From assembly GCA_030737875.1 (NCBI GenBank), contig CM060912.1, positions 263,328,231 through 263,392,230 on the forward strand: a DNA stretch of 64,000 bases, given 5' to 3'. Shown here piece after piece: positions 36,960 to 49,083 of this stretch (the first letter of the stretch is position 1; every line of letters begins with the position of its first letter). The DNA comes from Allium sativum (Eukaryota > Streptophyta > Magnoliopsida > Asparagales > Amaryllidaceae). Position numbers and translations under genes: made by a program. The notes under the pieces are model-generated. The model did no database searches and was not told where the DNA came from. It saw nothing but the letters and a program-made list of their open reading frames with translations.

Positions 36960-38331
36960 AGACCGTCGCTTTCATTCTCGTACCTCCCTTCACGTTTTCT
37001 ACTTCGGTAAAAATGGCCGCACCGATTTAAGTTCATTCTTCTTCACTTTGAAGGTGGCGGCTCAAATTCGTGGCAAACAGAAAAGGAGATGTAGGCGAGG
37101 TGTATTTATAGTACTAGGAGTCTTTGTGGTTAAGTATTAAGTCTTCCTTAGCTTGGTGTAGGTTCTGCCACGTAGGGGTACAGTTCCTTAGTGATGAGGT
37201 TTGTTTTAGTTCACTCATATATATAAGGCGTCCGTACCAAGCATGTCGGTGTGAGAGAAAATTCATGGAGTGGATAGAGGTACGTAAAATTTGATCTTTC
37301 TCTAAGAATATCCCATAGTGTATTTGTGGAACTAAGAGAACAGTATACACTAGTGATTTGATACCCGTTAAGGTCATAGGAATTTATAAGTTAGGGACTA
37401 CCACATGAATAAAATTAAGCAAACACTTTAATCCTTACTGTATTAGTTTGCCCCAACTGTACTGTATTAATGGTTACCCCTTTTAAGTTGCATATGTGAT
37501 TTCCTACATCGCATGGGTTTATAGTTTTTAAAAAGTTTAGCGTACTCTATCATACACAAATTCTATGTATTTACGAACTGCCATGGACTGAAATAGAAAT
37601 ATGATCGTGTCCAATGATATGCCAGGATCCCAGAAATAAAATAACATCGGTAGTTCAACCCATATTGTGAAACCCAAAAATATTGTTATAGGGTGCAAAA
37701 CACTCCAAACAAAAAGTTGCGTATTTAATTAATTAAAAATTTCAATAAAATTCTAAAAATTAAATTATCACTATGCCTCAAAAGAATCCTGTCTAAATTC
37801 GAAACTGATATCTAGTTATATCAAATAAACCGTTACGGTCGATAAAAGATTCTATAGCGACTTTTCTAAAATTTGATTTGGACACAAATCAAAATCTACA
37901 CGATGAAATCCCGATTTTTCTCTTCCACTAGAAAGATATACTTCACCAGCTCCATACGTTTCTTGTTTCAAAGAAATCCGGCTTAAAACGAATTCTGTAC
38001 ATTCAGTTAAAGTTCAAATCCCCAAATTATGAACTACAACGTCATTTCAAGCTCGATTTTAATTATAATATAATTATACGTTCAAACTGTCGTTCAAATA
38101 ATATATTCGTTATTCTAATTAAATTCTAAACTGAATTAAATATCACAGATGATCCAGTTCACACGATATCATTATTTCAGCCAATTCTGATTATTTCAGA
38201 ATTAAATATATTATTTTAATTAAATATTCACCATTATTTAATTAAACCATCATTTAATTCACTATATCACTATTTATATAATTAAATAAATTAATTATAA
38301 TACCTCTGCAAATGCGGGTCATTACAAAATC

Positions 38332-40960
38332 GAAATTGAATCGAATTACGAAACTTTATTTCAAGATACCCCCGAAAATGTCTCTGAATCAATTCCTGTC
38401 GAGCCGCTCACAATTGAGTCTATCCCTCAACCAATTTCTTCGGTTGAGTCATCTCCTAAATCCGAACTCAAAGTGATTTCCAATCATCTTAAGTACGCTT
38501 ACTTAGGAGACAATGAAACTCTTCCTGTCATTATCGCTTCTGACCTTACTATAGAGCAGGAACAATTACTCTTTCCCATCCTTTAGAAAAATAAGGAAGC
38601 AACTGGTTGGTCCCTGGCTGATATTAAGGGTATTAGTCCTTCGATAGTCCAACATCGAATCCACCTTATAGATGATGCCAAGCCCACTCGTGATCCCTTG
38701 CGTCGACTAAACCCCATCATGAAAGAAGCAGTTCGTGATGAAATCCTGAAATGTCTTGACAATGGAATCATCTACCCGATTTCTGATAGTAATTGGGTTA
38801 GTCCAATTCATGTCGTACCTAAGAAATCAGGGATAACCGTGATCCAAAATGACACTAACAAGCTTATCCTAACATGCACCCAAAGGGTTGGCGCGTTTGC
38901 ATTGATTATAGGAAACTTAATGCTGCAACACGTAAGGATCATTACCCTCTGCCATTTATCGATCAAATGTTAGAACGACTAGCCGGTCACAAGTACTACT
39001 ATTTCCTTGATGGGTACTCGGGCTATAATCAAATCCCTATCGCTCTTTAAGACCAAGAGAAGACCACTTTCACTTGCCCTTTCGGTACATTGCGTACCGT
39101 CGTTTGCCTTTTGGTCTTTGAAATGCACTTGCAACCTTCCAGAGGTGCATGGTTAGCATTTTTTCTGATATGATAAAGCAATTTTTGGAAGTTTTCATGG
39201 ATGACTTTTCCATCTTTGGGGATCTTACACTAAGTGTTTACATCACCATGACCTTGTTCTTAACCGTTGCAAAGATAAACACTTGACTCTTAATTGGTAA
39301 AAATGTCACTTCATGGTCAAACATGGCATTGTTTTAGGACATGTCATCTCTAATAAAGGAATTGAAGTGGACAAAGCCAAAATCGAAGTTATCTTTAATC
39401 TTCTCATTCCCAAATCCATTAAGTACATCCGATCCTTTTTAGGTCATGTTGGCTTTTACCATCGCTTATAAAGGATTTTAGCAAAATCACTCGATCTTTG
39501 ACTAATCTTCTTGGTAAGGATATTCCTTTTGACTTCAACTCTGACAGTACTTCATATTTTGAGCATCACAAAAATAAACTTGTCTCTACCCCTATCGTCT
39601 TCTCTCCCAACTGGAAGCTACCTTTTTAAAATCATGTGTGACGCCTTGAATATCGTTGTAGGCGCTATCATAGGACAACGTATCGATAATTTTTTTTATG
39701 TCATTTACTATGCGAATAAGACTTTGAACGACACTCAAATCAATTATACGACCACTAAAAAAAATTTGGCAATTGTTTCCGCTCTAGAAAAATTCAGACC
39801 TTGTCTAGTTGGCTCACACATCACTGTTCATACCGATCACTCCGCACTTAGGTACCTTTTCTCTAAAAATGATGCTAAGGCTCGTCTCATTCATTGGATC
39901 CTTCTACTTCAAGAATTTTACATTACCATTAAGGGTAAAAAAGGATACGATAATGTTATTGCGGACCACTTGTCTCGTCTTCCAAATACTTCGTCTTCTT
40001 CTCTTCCGATCAACGAGAATTTTCCGGATGAACATCTCTTTTCTTTATCCACTGATCCATGGTTCGCTGACATTGTCAACTACTTAGTCACCAAGCAGAC
40101 CCCTCCTTTTTGGTCCAAGCAAGATAAACAAAAATTCTTATCCCAAGTGAAACATTTTTACTGGGACGACCTTTATCTTTTCAAGTTGTCCCGACCAAAT
40201 CATCCAAAGGTGTGTTCCCGACACTAAAACTCGCAATGTCCTGTCTTTCTGTCACGACCAAGCATGTGGTGGTCACTTTGGTCCCAAAAAGACAATCGAA
40301 AAGGTTCTCCAATCGGGTTTGTACTGGCCCAACCTTTTCAAAGATGCTAACGAATTTTGCAAAACTTGTGATTGATGTCAATTCTTAGGGAAAATTGGTA
40401 AAAGAAATATGATGCCCCAAAGCGCCATTCAAGAAGTTAAAATTTTTGACGTTTGGGGTATAGACTTCATGGGACCCTTCCCTAATTCTTTTGGGAAACT
40501 TTGTATTCTCTTAGCTATTGATTATGTTTCTAAATGGGTCGATGATGTTCCATGCAAAACAAACGATAACAAAGTTGTTATGCGCTTCTTAAAAGAAAAC
40601 ATCTTTTCTAGGATTGGCACACCTCACACAATAATCAACGACAACGGAACACACTTCTATAATTGATCTTTCGAAGCCCTCATGAGAAAGTATTCGATTA
40701 CCCACAAGTTATCCACTCCTTACCATCATCAAACTTGTGCGCAAGTAGTTAAAATCTAGATGGATAGGACCTTTTGTACGGACCGTTTTTCGACGTGGTG
40801 CGGTAGAAATTGATATCCAATCGATGGATCATCCTATAAGGTCAATGGTCAACACCTAACCAATACCCAACCAAGAAGAAGAGCTCATGGCCCTCCATGA
40901 GCCACGTTACATTTGGCAAGACGCACTAACCCTCTTTTGTACATGTATAAATATTCTCTT
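38332..40960 (+). pseudogene. Athila-like pol: RT, RNase H, integrase
   Basis: Plus strand, many stops and frameshifts. After a protease-RT linker, RT begins with HRIHLIDDAKPTRDPLRRLNP (38655 on) and continues with WVSPIHVVPKKSG, VCIDYRKLNAATRKDHYPLP, FLDGYSGYNQIPIAL and the catalytic FMDDFS near 39200. RNase H (39600-40000) has VIYYANKTLND, TDHSALRYLFSKNDAK and VIADHLSRLP. Integrase (40200-40700) has the zinc-binding H..H..C..C part, the first Asp in GIDFMGPFP and the second in [10 protein letters not shown]. The segment holding the catalytic Glu is degraded, and roughly 400 bp before the C-terminal KSRWIGPF block (40755) are deleted. Confidence 0.9.
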
Positions 40961-42633
40961 AATTAAATAGTTTCCTTTCACTAAGATATGTCTAATTACC
41001 GACTGTGAGGACGCAGTCACACTCAAGTGTAGGGGGAATTTACGTTACATCAGTAATCAAATTTTATGAACTAGGTCATTCGTTGAACAAGGACTAACTT
41101 AAAATTCATAAATAACACCTTTGTTCTTTATTGATAAGTTGAATTTTTAGGTGATGGGAATGAACATTGTTTATTCATTGAGTCGTAATGCATCTTTTTA
41201 ATATGCTGGCTTGAGACTGTGCAGACATCAGTCGTGTTCTAGAGTAAGTGTGTCAACCCTTGTTATACATGTTAGAATGTGCAAGTAAAAAAATCAAATA
41301 AAAATGATTTTGCACCTACATTTGTCGGATTTTTTGAGTTCGTTTTCGTGCATAATATTTTTTTCACTCAAAATTTTAAACATGTAAGTTCTAAATTCCA
41401 ATTGGCCCACTCAAGGAGAAATGACTCATTGTAGCGTTCTTCTTCGATACCCCACATTATTCAAACCCAAGTTTTAGTCGATTTACATCCATGTTTCGAC
41501 AATATTTTCTTATATTGGTATACTTAAGAACCTCTTTACTGATTTACTTTTAAAGGTTAAAAAACATCATTTTTATACCAATATTACACTACCCACTCTG
41601 TACTTGTTTTAAGGTAGGATAACCATATACCACGTCTTATTTTATATGAGTTATCTATCTTATGAAACGTTGCTCATCTTTCCTTTTAGCTTTTTATATA
41701 ACATCAATCTAGACTTGTGTGTTGAATTAGGGTTATAGAAGTAGAGTAACTAGGGCATAAAAATTTCCTTTTATGAAGTGTTGGTTATGATTCGCTTAGT
41801 AGAGGAGGACTCAAATGAAATAATATACGGTATCATTCCATTCCATCTCCACTCATCATTGATCATGCATTTATAAAAAAAATGAAAAAAATGTAATAAA
41901 GAGAAAATTTCTAAGAATAAAATAGTCATTCATCATTCTTGACTATAAAGAATTCATTTCCGTTCCATCCACATCCATCATACCGTACTTAGAAGCGAAG
42001 ATTGTAGTATAGGAGACGAAAGGAAACAAAATGTTCATATGTGCCTTAGTATTATTTTATCTTTTGTAGCTTGATGTTCAACTAATACACTTTCCCTCTA
42101 ATCTATAATATTTTAAGAACTTACAAAATTTTCCTTCATCTATGCTTAACTCATATCCAATATATTACACTTACACTAGTGCAAAATTATTCAAAAAAAA
42201 AAAAGAGAATAAATAAATGATTGGTTGCACATTGTCGATGTGAAGAACTTTGGTTGACACCACACTCTTAACCTTCAAGGCAATTAGATTGTTATAAAGG
42301 AATTACGGTTCAACTTGATTTTTTTTCATTTTTGCGCCAATAATGGGATGGACGATTTAGGAGTAGATCGTTATTATTGAAATTAAGTAAATTACTTGGA
42401 ATTTGAAAGACCCCGAATATAATACTTGATTAATCCACGTGCATAAGATGCTTTGGATTTTGTGGGTAGTATTTACTGAAAACCCTCACGAGACAACACT
42501 CGTCTTACTAGGGACACCTAAGGGTTTAACGGCTTGTTGTATATGCTAAATGCAATCGTGTTTCCTACGAAAGTGGGGCATATCTTAGTTTAGTTTATTC
42601 GAGAACGAATAAAAAGATAAGTGTGGGGGTATT
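40961..42633 (+). other. Athila-like 3' untranslated region and polypurine tract
   Basis: No ORF with a domain; an env-like gene, present in some Athila elements, is missing. The polypurine tract AAGATAAGTGTGGGGGTAT ends at 42632, next to the LTR. A 5-bp run of CAAATAAAAATGATTTTGC at 41300 and other AT-rich words look like decay. Confidence 0.7.
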
Positions 42634-43848
42634 TGATATACATGTATATGTGTATATTTTATTGTCTTATTTATCATGTTTTCTCTTTAAAATAATTAAT
42701 ACTGTGTATTTATAGCTGTGTTTTTAGTTTGTTGATAAAAAAAATGGTTTAAAGTATTTAATGGATAAAGCGTGAAGAATTTGCTGAAAAAGAGTGAAGC
42801 TCGAAAAGTTAGCTTGATGTGAGGAATTGCTAAAGCTTGAAGTGTTTAAAACTTGAAGAACGGTTACAAATAGAGTTCAGTTAGACAGATTTGGCTCACT
42901 GAAGACTCATGTTTATTCAAATAAGTCATTTGCAAGTCCTCTCACTCTACAGCATGACCACTACATATGTACATTGGTTTATTTGTTATTTGGGCAAAGA
43001 CTTTAGTCCCATATCTTGTAATTTCCTACTTAGTCTTGATTATGGCAGTTATAAATACACCTGTATCTCTTTCATTTGAACATACTAATTACCCTTGGTT
43101 TTATTCTGTAAACTCTTCTCTTGGAATAAAACTATTCTTCTCATTTTCTTTTTAGTTTTTGTTTTATTTATGTTTTCTCTTTTCTTTTTCCCTTCTTCTC
43201 AGTTAGCTATGTCTTGCTGATCCCCTTTCATTAGGGGGTGATGACGCTTATAGACTAAATGCAATATGCATCACATAGCCAAAAAGATTAGGATTTTATG
43301 CTTATATATCTTGATTTGATCCAAGAGTTAGATTTGAACCTTCATACTTTGTGTCGTATAAGAGCTATGCTCCTTCACAAAGTATATTCGAGTTCAACCT
43401 AACACTTTTCAGATTTAGATCTAATTTTTAGGGTTTTAGAAATAAAGTGGTGACTCGTCCTGATAGCCTATGTTTGTTTAAGAGCTTAGCTCCTACATAG
43501 GCTATGCTTGTTATTATTCACATGTTTGTTTCTAAAAAACCTAATTATTGTTGATTCATATTTGCGATAGAAACATGAGTTAGATCTATATTAATCTGTT
43601 TGACTATTGGTGATTATTAATCCAGTTTATGTCATTACTCCATAACTACTTTCATCTTATTTAGAAACTCTCTTTTTATTTATTTTCTGTTGTTTTCAAA
43701 AATCAAACTTTCAGAATAATCTGATTTGATTTAGTAGTTAAAATAATTTTGGTCCTAGAGTTCGACACCCTTTACAATAACCTTTGTTGTTTAGGAAAGC
43801 CGAACGAATTCAATAATTGTTTACAATTTTTCAATTTGTTTGCAAACA
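42634..43848 (+). repeat. 3' LTR of the Athila-like element
   Basis: 1215 bp, TGATATACATG...GCAAACA. TATA box TATAAATA at 43050-43057 (plus strand). Followed by the target duplication CAAAC (43849-43853). Confidence 0.93.
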
Positions 43849-43853
43849 CAAAC

Positions 43854-44697
43854 CGTGAGTGTTCTTCCTTCAGATCTGAGCCTCACTTTATTCTCGCCAT
43901 AAAAAATGTTTTACTTTTTTTGATCATCGGTAGACAAGGATTCTGGACGTGATGATGTTGGAACTTTTTTTGAGCTTCGTTGATGTTGTCGATGCTAGGA
44001 CGTAGGCAACGTATTTGATTAAATTATTGTTTAAATTTTGTTGGCTAATAGATGCTCCAATTTTGAATTCAAGAATTTGTTGTTGATAATGTCGTGCTAG
44101 TGTGTGAATGCCCCAGTTTTTGTACGGGCTCGAGTGCATGAAACAAGTAAAATCCGCAATGGATCGGTCACGCTCGATTCTCATTGAAATAGACATGGTT
44201 GATTCATGCTGGATCACTTGTTTTAGAGACTCATCTGGCCATTGAATTTTAACTAAATCGATGCACACTTTCCAAGGTGAACAATAATAAGTAGAACTCG
44301 TAATTGACGCGCTACACATGCCTTTTTTCACCGTTACAACCTGTGTCGTACAACAAAAACATTGCACTTTTTGGGCGAATATTTTTTTATCGACTGCCCA
44401 CATCGATAAAAAATTAGTTAATTAAGAAACTTAATTATGGTGAATTTCTTTTCTGAATTGAATGAAGTGTCTACACATAACGTTTTACTCAACCATTTAT
44501 AACTTGTCAAATATTATCTGCATAAACATGACATTCTAATTCGAATTCGAACCGATGCTTGAGATCAGCTATTCGACACACGCCGACAATGGATTTCAAG
44601 CTTCATTGTTTTAATGACTTATATGATTATGCACTGCATTTCACACTTAGGAAATGCATGCCTGTGATTTATTAAAAAAAACGATTCCTTGCGTAGA
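43854..44697 (+). other. Tat-outer: putative 5'-UTR intron of the antisense gene
   Basis: On the plus strand a GTGAGT donor lies at 43855 and a TTGCGTAG acceptor at 44696, directly before AATGG of the antisense ATG. This copies the layout in Tat-B, where the acceptor GTGTAG directly precedes AAATG. The Athila element landed two bases from the donor. A 159-codon minus-strand ORF at 43924-44403 falls inside this intron and matches nothing I recognise. Confidence 0.45.
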
Positions 44698-45240
44698 ATG
44701 GATACCCGAAAGAAAAGTCGTCACAGGTCCAAAGACACATCAACGTTTGATCAAACTGAGTCTTCTACAGAAGTTACTGGGACTACAACAACTACAACTT
44801 CTAGGCCAGAATCAGACCATTCCTTTCCTTCCCCCGTCCTATTACTAAGTCACCTTCAGAAAAATACCCTATATTGATTACACTGCGTATTTTCCAGCGG
44901 TTATGCAAACGGTTTTGCATTCCCGAAGCCGACGCAAGATTACCGAGGGAGGAGGAATGTGCTGACCTTCCGTTTTCTGGCTTCGTAATAATCAATTGTT
45001 TTATGCTGATAGATGGAGCCGTTCCTCCCTTTAATCCACTTCAGAGATAAATCTCAAGCAATTAGCCATTTCCCCTTCCAACTGCATCATAGCTGCTATG
45101 TCGTTTTACTAGGGCTTTATGAAATTCTGTATTTAAGACTTGTGTTTGAGCTGCTTTTACTTTTCGTACTTTCAGCTGTTATTTTGGCTTTATCGTACTT
45201 TTTGTGCATTTTCTTCTTTTCAGATTACAAGTCTTTTGCT
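44698..45240 (+). pseudogene. Tat-outer antisense gene remnant (PF04195-like)
   Basis: Plus strand, opposite to the gag of Tat-outer. It starts MDTRKKSRHRSKDTSTFDQT, clearly related to MTTKRKSRHFVEGTSPTREA of the Tat-B antisense gene. The domain part is frameshifted: LPREEECADLPFSGF, then A-x-P-x-N-x-L blocks and FTRALYEI, which follow the PF04195 pattern (D-L-P-P-x-G-Y ... F-x-L-x-P ... L..LAxxQLxPN). Stops and shifts follow. No coiled-coil exon is recognisable before the tandem array. Confidence 0.6.
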
Positions 45241-45789
45241 TGATGTGCGTTGTGATGAGCTTGTGGTATAGCTTGTGACCATTGACCTATCCCAATGCGG
45301 TGGTGTTGCCCCCATACCATAAGTCATCACCATTTGTTAAAGCTGGATGTAGTCAACTTTGCTAAGTCACTTTGCTTTTAATTGACGTAGTAGAAGCTTG
45401 TTGCTTGCTGACGAAGTTTTCTGCTTCTGCCAATGCACTTTAAGCTTTTGAGCTCGCTGATTCCTTAAGAAACTTAGCTTTGTTGATTGATCTCGAGCTT
45501 CTTCTTGGAGAAATCATTAATATCTTTGCCCCTGCCTGGGAGGTCTTTAGTCTTCACTGTAGGAAGTACTTTTAGTCTCTAGTTTGAAGAGGACTTTCGC
45601 TGCTCAATGTTTGTCCACTCTGTTGATTAGTTCATACATCAGGGACTTCACTGGATGCTCCTACTATGGAGAGATTGTCTATAACCCAATGTTCATCTTC
45701 ATCTGCCGACTGAATCAACACTGAGACTTTATTAAACGCTTCTAAAGTGGTTTTTTGTCTCTACTGTGGAGAGGTTTCCTTTGTTGAGG
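45241..45789. other. Tat-outer spacer
   Basis: About 550 bp between the antisense gene remnant and the tandem array. No ORF, repeat or motif recognised. Confidence 0.5.
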
Positions 45790-47150
45790 GAAGGACTTTT
45801 ATTGCTACATCATTCCGTAGAGCGAACATCCATTCGCTTGTTGGATGCGCTTAACTGCGGTAAGCGATCATGGGAGACCAAGAGGTTCTTTTACCTCAAC
45901 TATAATGAGGTGCCTTTATGAGAAGAACTTTGCGAGGTAAGGGTTGCATCATTCCGCAAAGCGAATTTTAGTCCTCGTGTCGGATGCGCTTAACTATGGT
46001 AAGTGATCGCAGCCAGACTGGGTGGTTCTTTTACATCAACTATGGTGAGGTGCCCTTTTTTAGTAGAACTTTGTGAGGAAAGGGTTGCATCATTCCGTAG
46101 AGCGAACATTAGTCCTCACATCGGATGCGCTTAACTATGGTAAGCGATCACAGCCAGACCGAGAGGTTCTTTTACCTCAACTATGGTGAGGTGCCCTTTC
46201 TTAGTAGAATTTTCCGAGGTAAGGGTTGCATCATTCCGCAGATCAAACATCAGTCCTCGTGTCGGATGCTCTTAACTATGGTAAGCGTTCGCAGCCAGAC
46301 TGAGATGTTCTTTTACCTCAACTATGGTAAGGTGCCTTTCTAAGCAGAGAGGTAAGGGTTGCATCATTCCGCAGAGCAAACATCAGTCCTCATGTTGAAT
46401 GCGCTTAACTATGGTGAGCGATAGCAGCCACTTTCTAAGAAAAACTTTGTGAGGTAAGGGTTACATTATTCCGCAGAGCGAACATCAGTCCTCGTGTCGG
46501 ATGCGCTTAACTATGGTAAGCGATCGCAGCTAGACTGAGAGATTCTTTTACATCAAATATGGTGAGGTGCCCTTTTTGAGTAGAGCTTTGCGAGGTAAGG
46601 GTTGCATCATTCCACAGAGCGAGTATCAGTCCTCGTATCGGATGTGCTTAACTATGGTAAGTGATCGCAGCCATACTGAGAGGTTCTTTTACTTCAACCA
46701 TGGCGAGGTTCCCATTTTTAGCAGAACTTTGCGAGGTAAGGATTGCATCATTCCGGAGAGTTGACATCGGTCCTCATGTCAGATGCACTTAGCTATGGTA
46801 AGCGAACGCAGCCAGACTGAGAGGTTCTTTTACCTCAACTATGGTAAAGTGCCCTTTCTGAGCAGAACTTTACGAGGTAAGGGTTGCATCATTATGCAGA
46901 GCAACATTAGTCCTCGTGTTGGATGCGCTTAACTATGGTAAGCGGTCGCAACTAGACTGAGAGATTCTTTTACCTCAACTTTGGTGAGGTGCCCTTTCCG
47001 AGCAGAACTTTGCGAGGTAAGGGTTGCATCATTCCGTAGAGTGAACATCATTCCTCATGCCGGATGCACTTAACTATGGTAAGCGATCGCTGCTGGATTA
47101 AGAGGTTCTTTTACCTCAACTATGGTAAGGTGCCCTTTATGAGCGGAACT
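45790..47150. repeat. 141-bp tandem array in Tat-outer
   Basis: About ten copies. The landmark GGGTTGCATCATTCCG recurs at 45941, 46082, 46223, 46356, 46458, 46599, 46740, 46881 and 47021, mostly 140-141 bp apart; one copy is 102 bp through an internal deletion. Each unit also has GATGCGCTTAACTATGGTAA and TTCTTTTACCTCAACTATGG. It sits between gag and the antisense gene. ORFs at 46125-46343 and 46567-46764 are artefacts of the repeat. Confidence 0.93.
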
Positions 47151-47600
47151 TGCAACCTTTTGGTTTTGGATCCATGCCTACTCGCTGCGCTCTTCGCCCT
47201 TTGACTCTTTGCGATTCTTTCCATTCACTTTTCAAGATGATACTTTTCGTCCTTGCATTATGCATATTGATGGTCATAGCACCGACACCTGAGTTGGTGT
47301 TGTTGGGGTTGTCACACTTGGTCGGGCGTTGAGGAAGCAAGCACTTGTTGGATAGCCTATGATATATAAAATCATCTTTTAGCAAATTTTGAATTAACGA
47401 AAATTTTGCAAGTAAGAGATTTACATAGGTAGGCATGATTTTATTCATAGAGCTAGTATTCAATACAATGCTTAAAAAATATTAGATGATTTTTTTCAAA
47501 AAAATTTAATGTAGCAGAAAGTAAAGTAGTAGCAAAGATGATCATTATTCCAAGCCATTGGAATCAGAGTGTCATCAATGGTTGTCAGTTGATCACCAGC
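47151..47600 (-). pseudogene. Tat-outer gag/protease tail
   Basis: Continues the gag of Tat-outer beyond the Tat-B insertion. On the minus strand the 108-codon ORF 47463-47137 may hold the vestige of a protease start, but the similarity is weak. RT and integrase are missing: the 141-bp array starts right after. The last five bases, CCAGC (47596-47600), are the left target duplication of Tat-B. Confidence 0.4.
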
Positions 47601-48899
47601 TGTTATCCACTAAAAACGATCAATGGATTATGGACAGTTTAATACGGGTCGATCTCGTAGCACATGAGAAGTGGTCGGTTCTGCAATGATAAAGAAGTGG
47701 TCGGTTCAGTGACCCTCAAAAAGCGATCGGTTCTGCAATGCCTCGAGAATGGGTCGGTCCTGAAGATCTCAAAAAGTGCCGCTGGTCGCTCCAAAAAAGC
47801 CAAAAGAAGTTGGTCGGTCCGAAGCTGGTCGCTCCGAAAGCCAAAGAAGGCTGATCACTCCAGATATACGAAACATCTAGTCGCTCGCTAGCCTCTCGTT
47901 CGCTCCAACCAGCCTCAAAGCTTTTGGTCGGTCCGCTCTCCAGCAGAATTCCCTGGTCAGCCCGCCTGTCCCGAATAAAGCATCATCTCGTTCTCTTCTC
48001 ATTTGGTCGGTCCGCATTTTCAAAAGGCAGCAACGTCCTATTCCTTCAGCTTCCTGGTCGGCCCGCTCTGCTTCCAAGCTTCATGGTCGCTCGCTTGCCT
48101 CCTGGTCGTCCTGTCTTCTGGCGGAAGCTCCTGGTCGGCCAAAGCGCTAGAAACGACCTGTGATGGCGTGACAGCTGGAACCAACTGGTGACAACTGGCA
48201 GTTGCATTTCCGTAAATACCGAAAATACCGACCAGACCCCTGAATACAAGATTTCAGCCATTTCTCCGCCTATAAATAGGACACTACCTCCATCATTTTG
48301 AGGGGACTTTTTCGGGAACTACAAGGAGGTGCTGCCTAATTGCTTTCGGGATTTCTCCAAGCATTCTTACATCTCTTCTCTGTCATCAATCATAAGTCTA
48401 TGGAACATTGGAGCATGTGGAGCATAGCTTTCATGATGGAACAAGCATAAGCATTTCACGCACTTCTTCATTTCTTCTTGATCATTCACCCAAAGATCTA
48501 AGGAGCTTTCATCCATGGTTTCCATGGAGGGATTGGCATAAAATACTTCGAGCTTTCATCCATTCTTTCAATCGGTTGTAAGGACAAATGCATGTCAAAG
48601 GAGCTTTTATGAATGTATAAAGGAGCAAATGTTGTAAATCTCATGGTGATTAATGGAATGCTATCTTCAAAGTGGACGTAGACTCGAATAAGAGTCGAAC
48701 CACTATAAAATTCTGGTCTTCTTTCCTTATTTTGGTATTTTGATGCTTTTGAATGTTAGATATGGCCTCACATAACTCTAAAGGTTTTCTAACGCCCCGC
48801 CTCTGAAAAGGTGACGTGCTTTCTAAGCATCTCGCCTCTGATTAGGTAACGTGTTTAGAAATACCACTTTGGTTGTTATACCAATTTCCGGTATCAACA
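47601..48899 (+). repeat. 5' LTR of Tat-B
   Basis: TGTTATCCAC...GGTATCAACA. U3 (47640-48240) is studded with GGTCGGTCC/GGTCGCTCC words. TATA box CTATAAATAG at 48269-48278 on the plus strand. Confidence 0.95.
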
Positions 48900-48901
48900 A
48901 T

Positions 48902-48920
48902 TAGGCGCCCACCGTGGGGC
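48902..48920 (+). other. Primer-binding site of Tat-B (Lys-tRNA-like)
   Basis: TAGGCGCCCACCGTGGGGCC directly after the LTR; same site as Tat-A and Tat-outer except for TA in place of TG at its start. Confidence 0.8.
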
Positions 48921-49083
48921 CAGATCTACTTTCTGACATCAAGTATACCACAGAGATCTCAAGATCTTGAAGCTAAAAGCCTCAAAAGAAATCGTTCCAG
49001 CTTGCGATTTGGACCTTCCTTCTTTACATTCTCACAAGGTTGAAAGCCTCGTGTTGGAGCTCTAAACCGCCTCCTTATCCGAT

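Larger units (their letters stand above)
24995..38326 (-). mobile_element. Giant-LTR non-autonomous retrotransposon (LARD-like)
   Basis: Minus strand, 13,332 bp. The two LTRs (24995-31109 and 32609-38326) are 6115 and 5718 bp; the difference of 397 bp is accounted for by one MITE with its 9-bp target duplication. Ends are TGTAATGACCC...GGGTCATTACA. The internal region is only 1499 bp, with a perfect initiator-Met primer-binding site (32595-32606) beside the right LTR and a polypurine tract beside the left one. Flanks are AAAAC (24990-24994) and AAATC (38327-38331), a duplication with one change. No gag or pol is present, so it must use the machinery of another, probably chromovirus, element. 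About 89% of it is LTR. Confidence 0.92.
32609..38326 (-). repeat. 5' giant LTR (5718 bp)
   Basis: Starts TGTAATGACCCGGG at 32609 and ends GGGTCATTACA at 38326. It lacks the MITE. TATA box on the minus strand at 37103-37110. It is the promoter copy for the minus-oriented element, next to the primer-binding site. Confidence 0.93.
9411..43848 (+). mobile_element. Athila-like Ty3/gypsy element with three nested insertions
   Basis: Plus strand. LTRs of 1202 bp (9411-10612) and 1215 bp (42634-43848) both start TGATATACATG and end CAAACA, flanked by the exact 5-bp duplication CAAAC. An Asp-tRNA-type primer-binding site follows the left LTR and a polypurine tract precedes the right one. Gag, protease, RT, RNase H and integrase are all in Athila style but broken. 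Without its three insertions the element is about 11.0 kb. The LTRs differ by roughly 10% by eye, so it is older than the elements inside it. There is no env-like ORF between integrase and the 3' LTR. Confidence 0.93.

Noticed and set aside
24995..38326. Inverted termini TGTAATGACCC...GGGTCATTACA read as a DNA transposon or a segmental duplication of a 6-kb block
   Set aside because: A tRNA primer-binding site and polypurine tract sit exactly at the inner borders and the target duplication is 5 bp, so these are LTRs.
43924..44403. 159-codon minus-strand ORF
   Set aside because: No domain recognised, and it lies inside the putative intron of the antisense gene. It cannot be excluded as a captured fragment, but nothing supports it.
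46125..46764. ORFs with repeated YFLNYGEVPF-type segments
   Set aside because: They are translations of the 141-bp array and end irregularly; no start or promoter.
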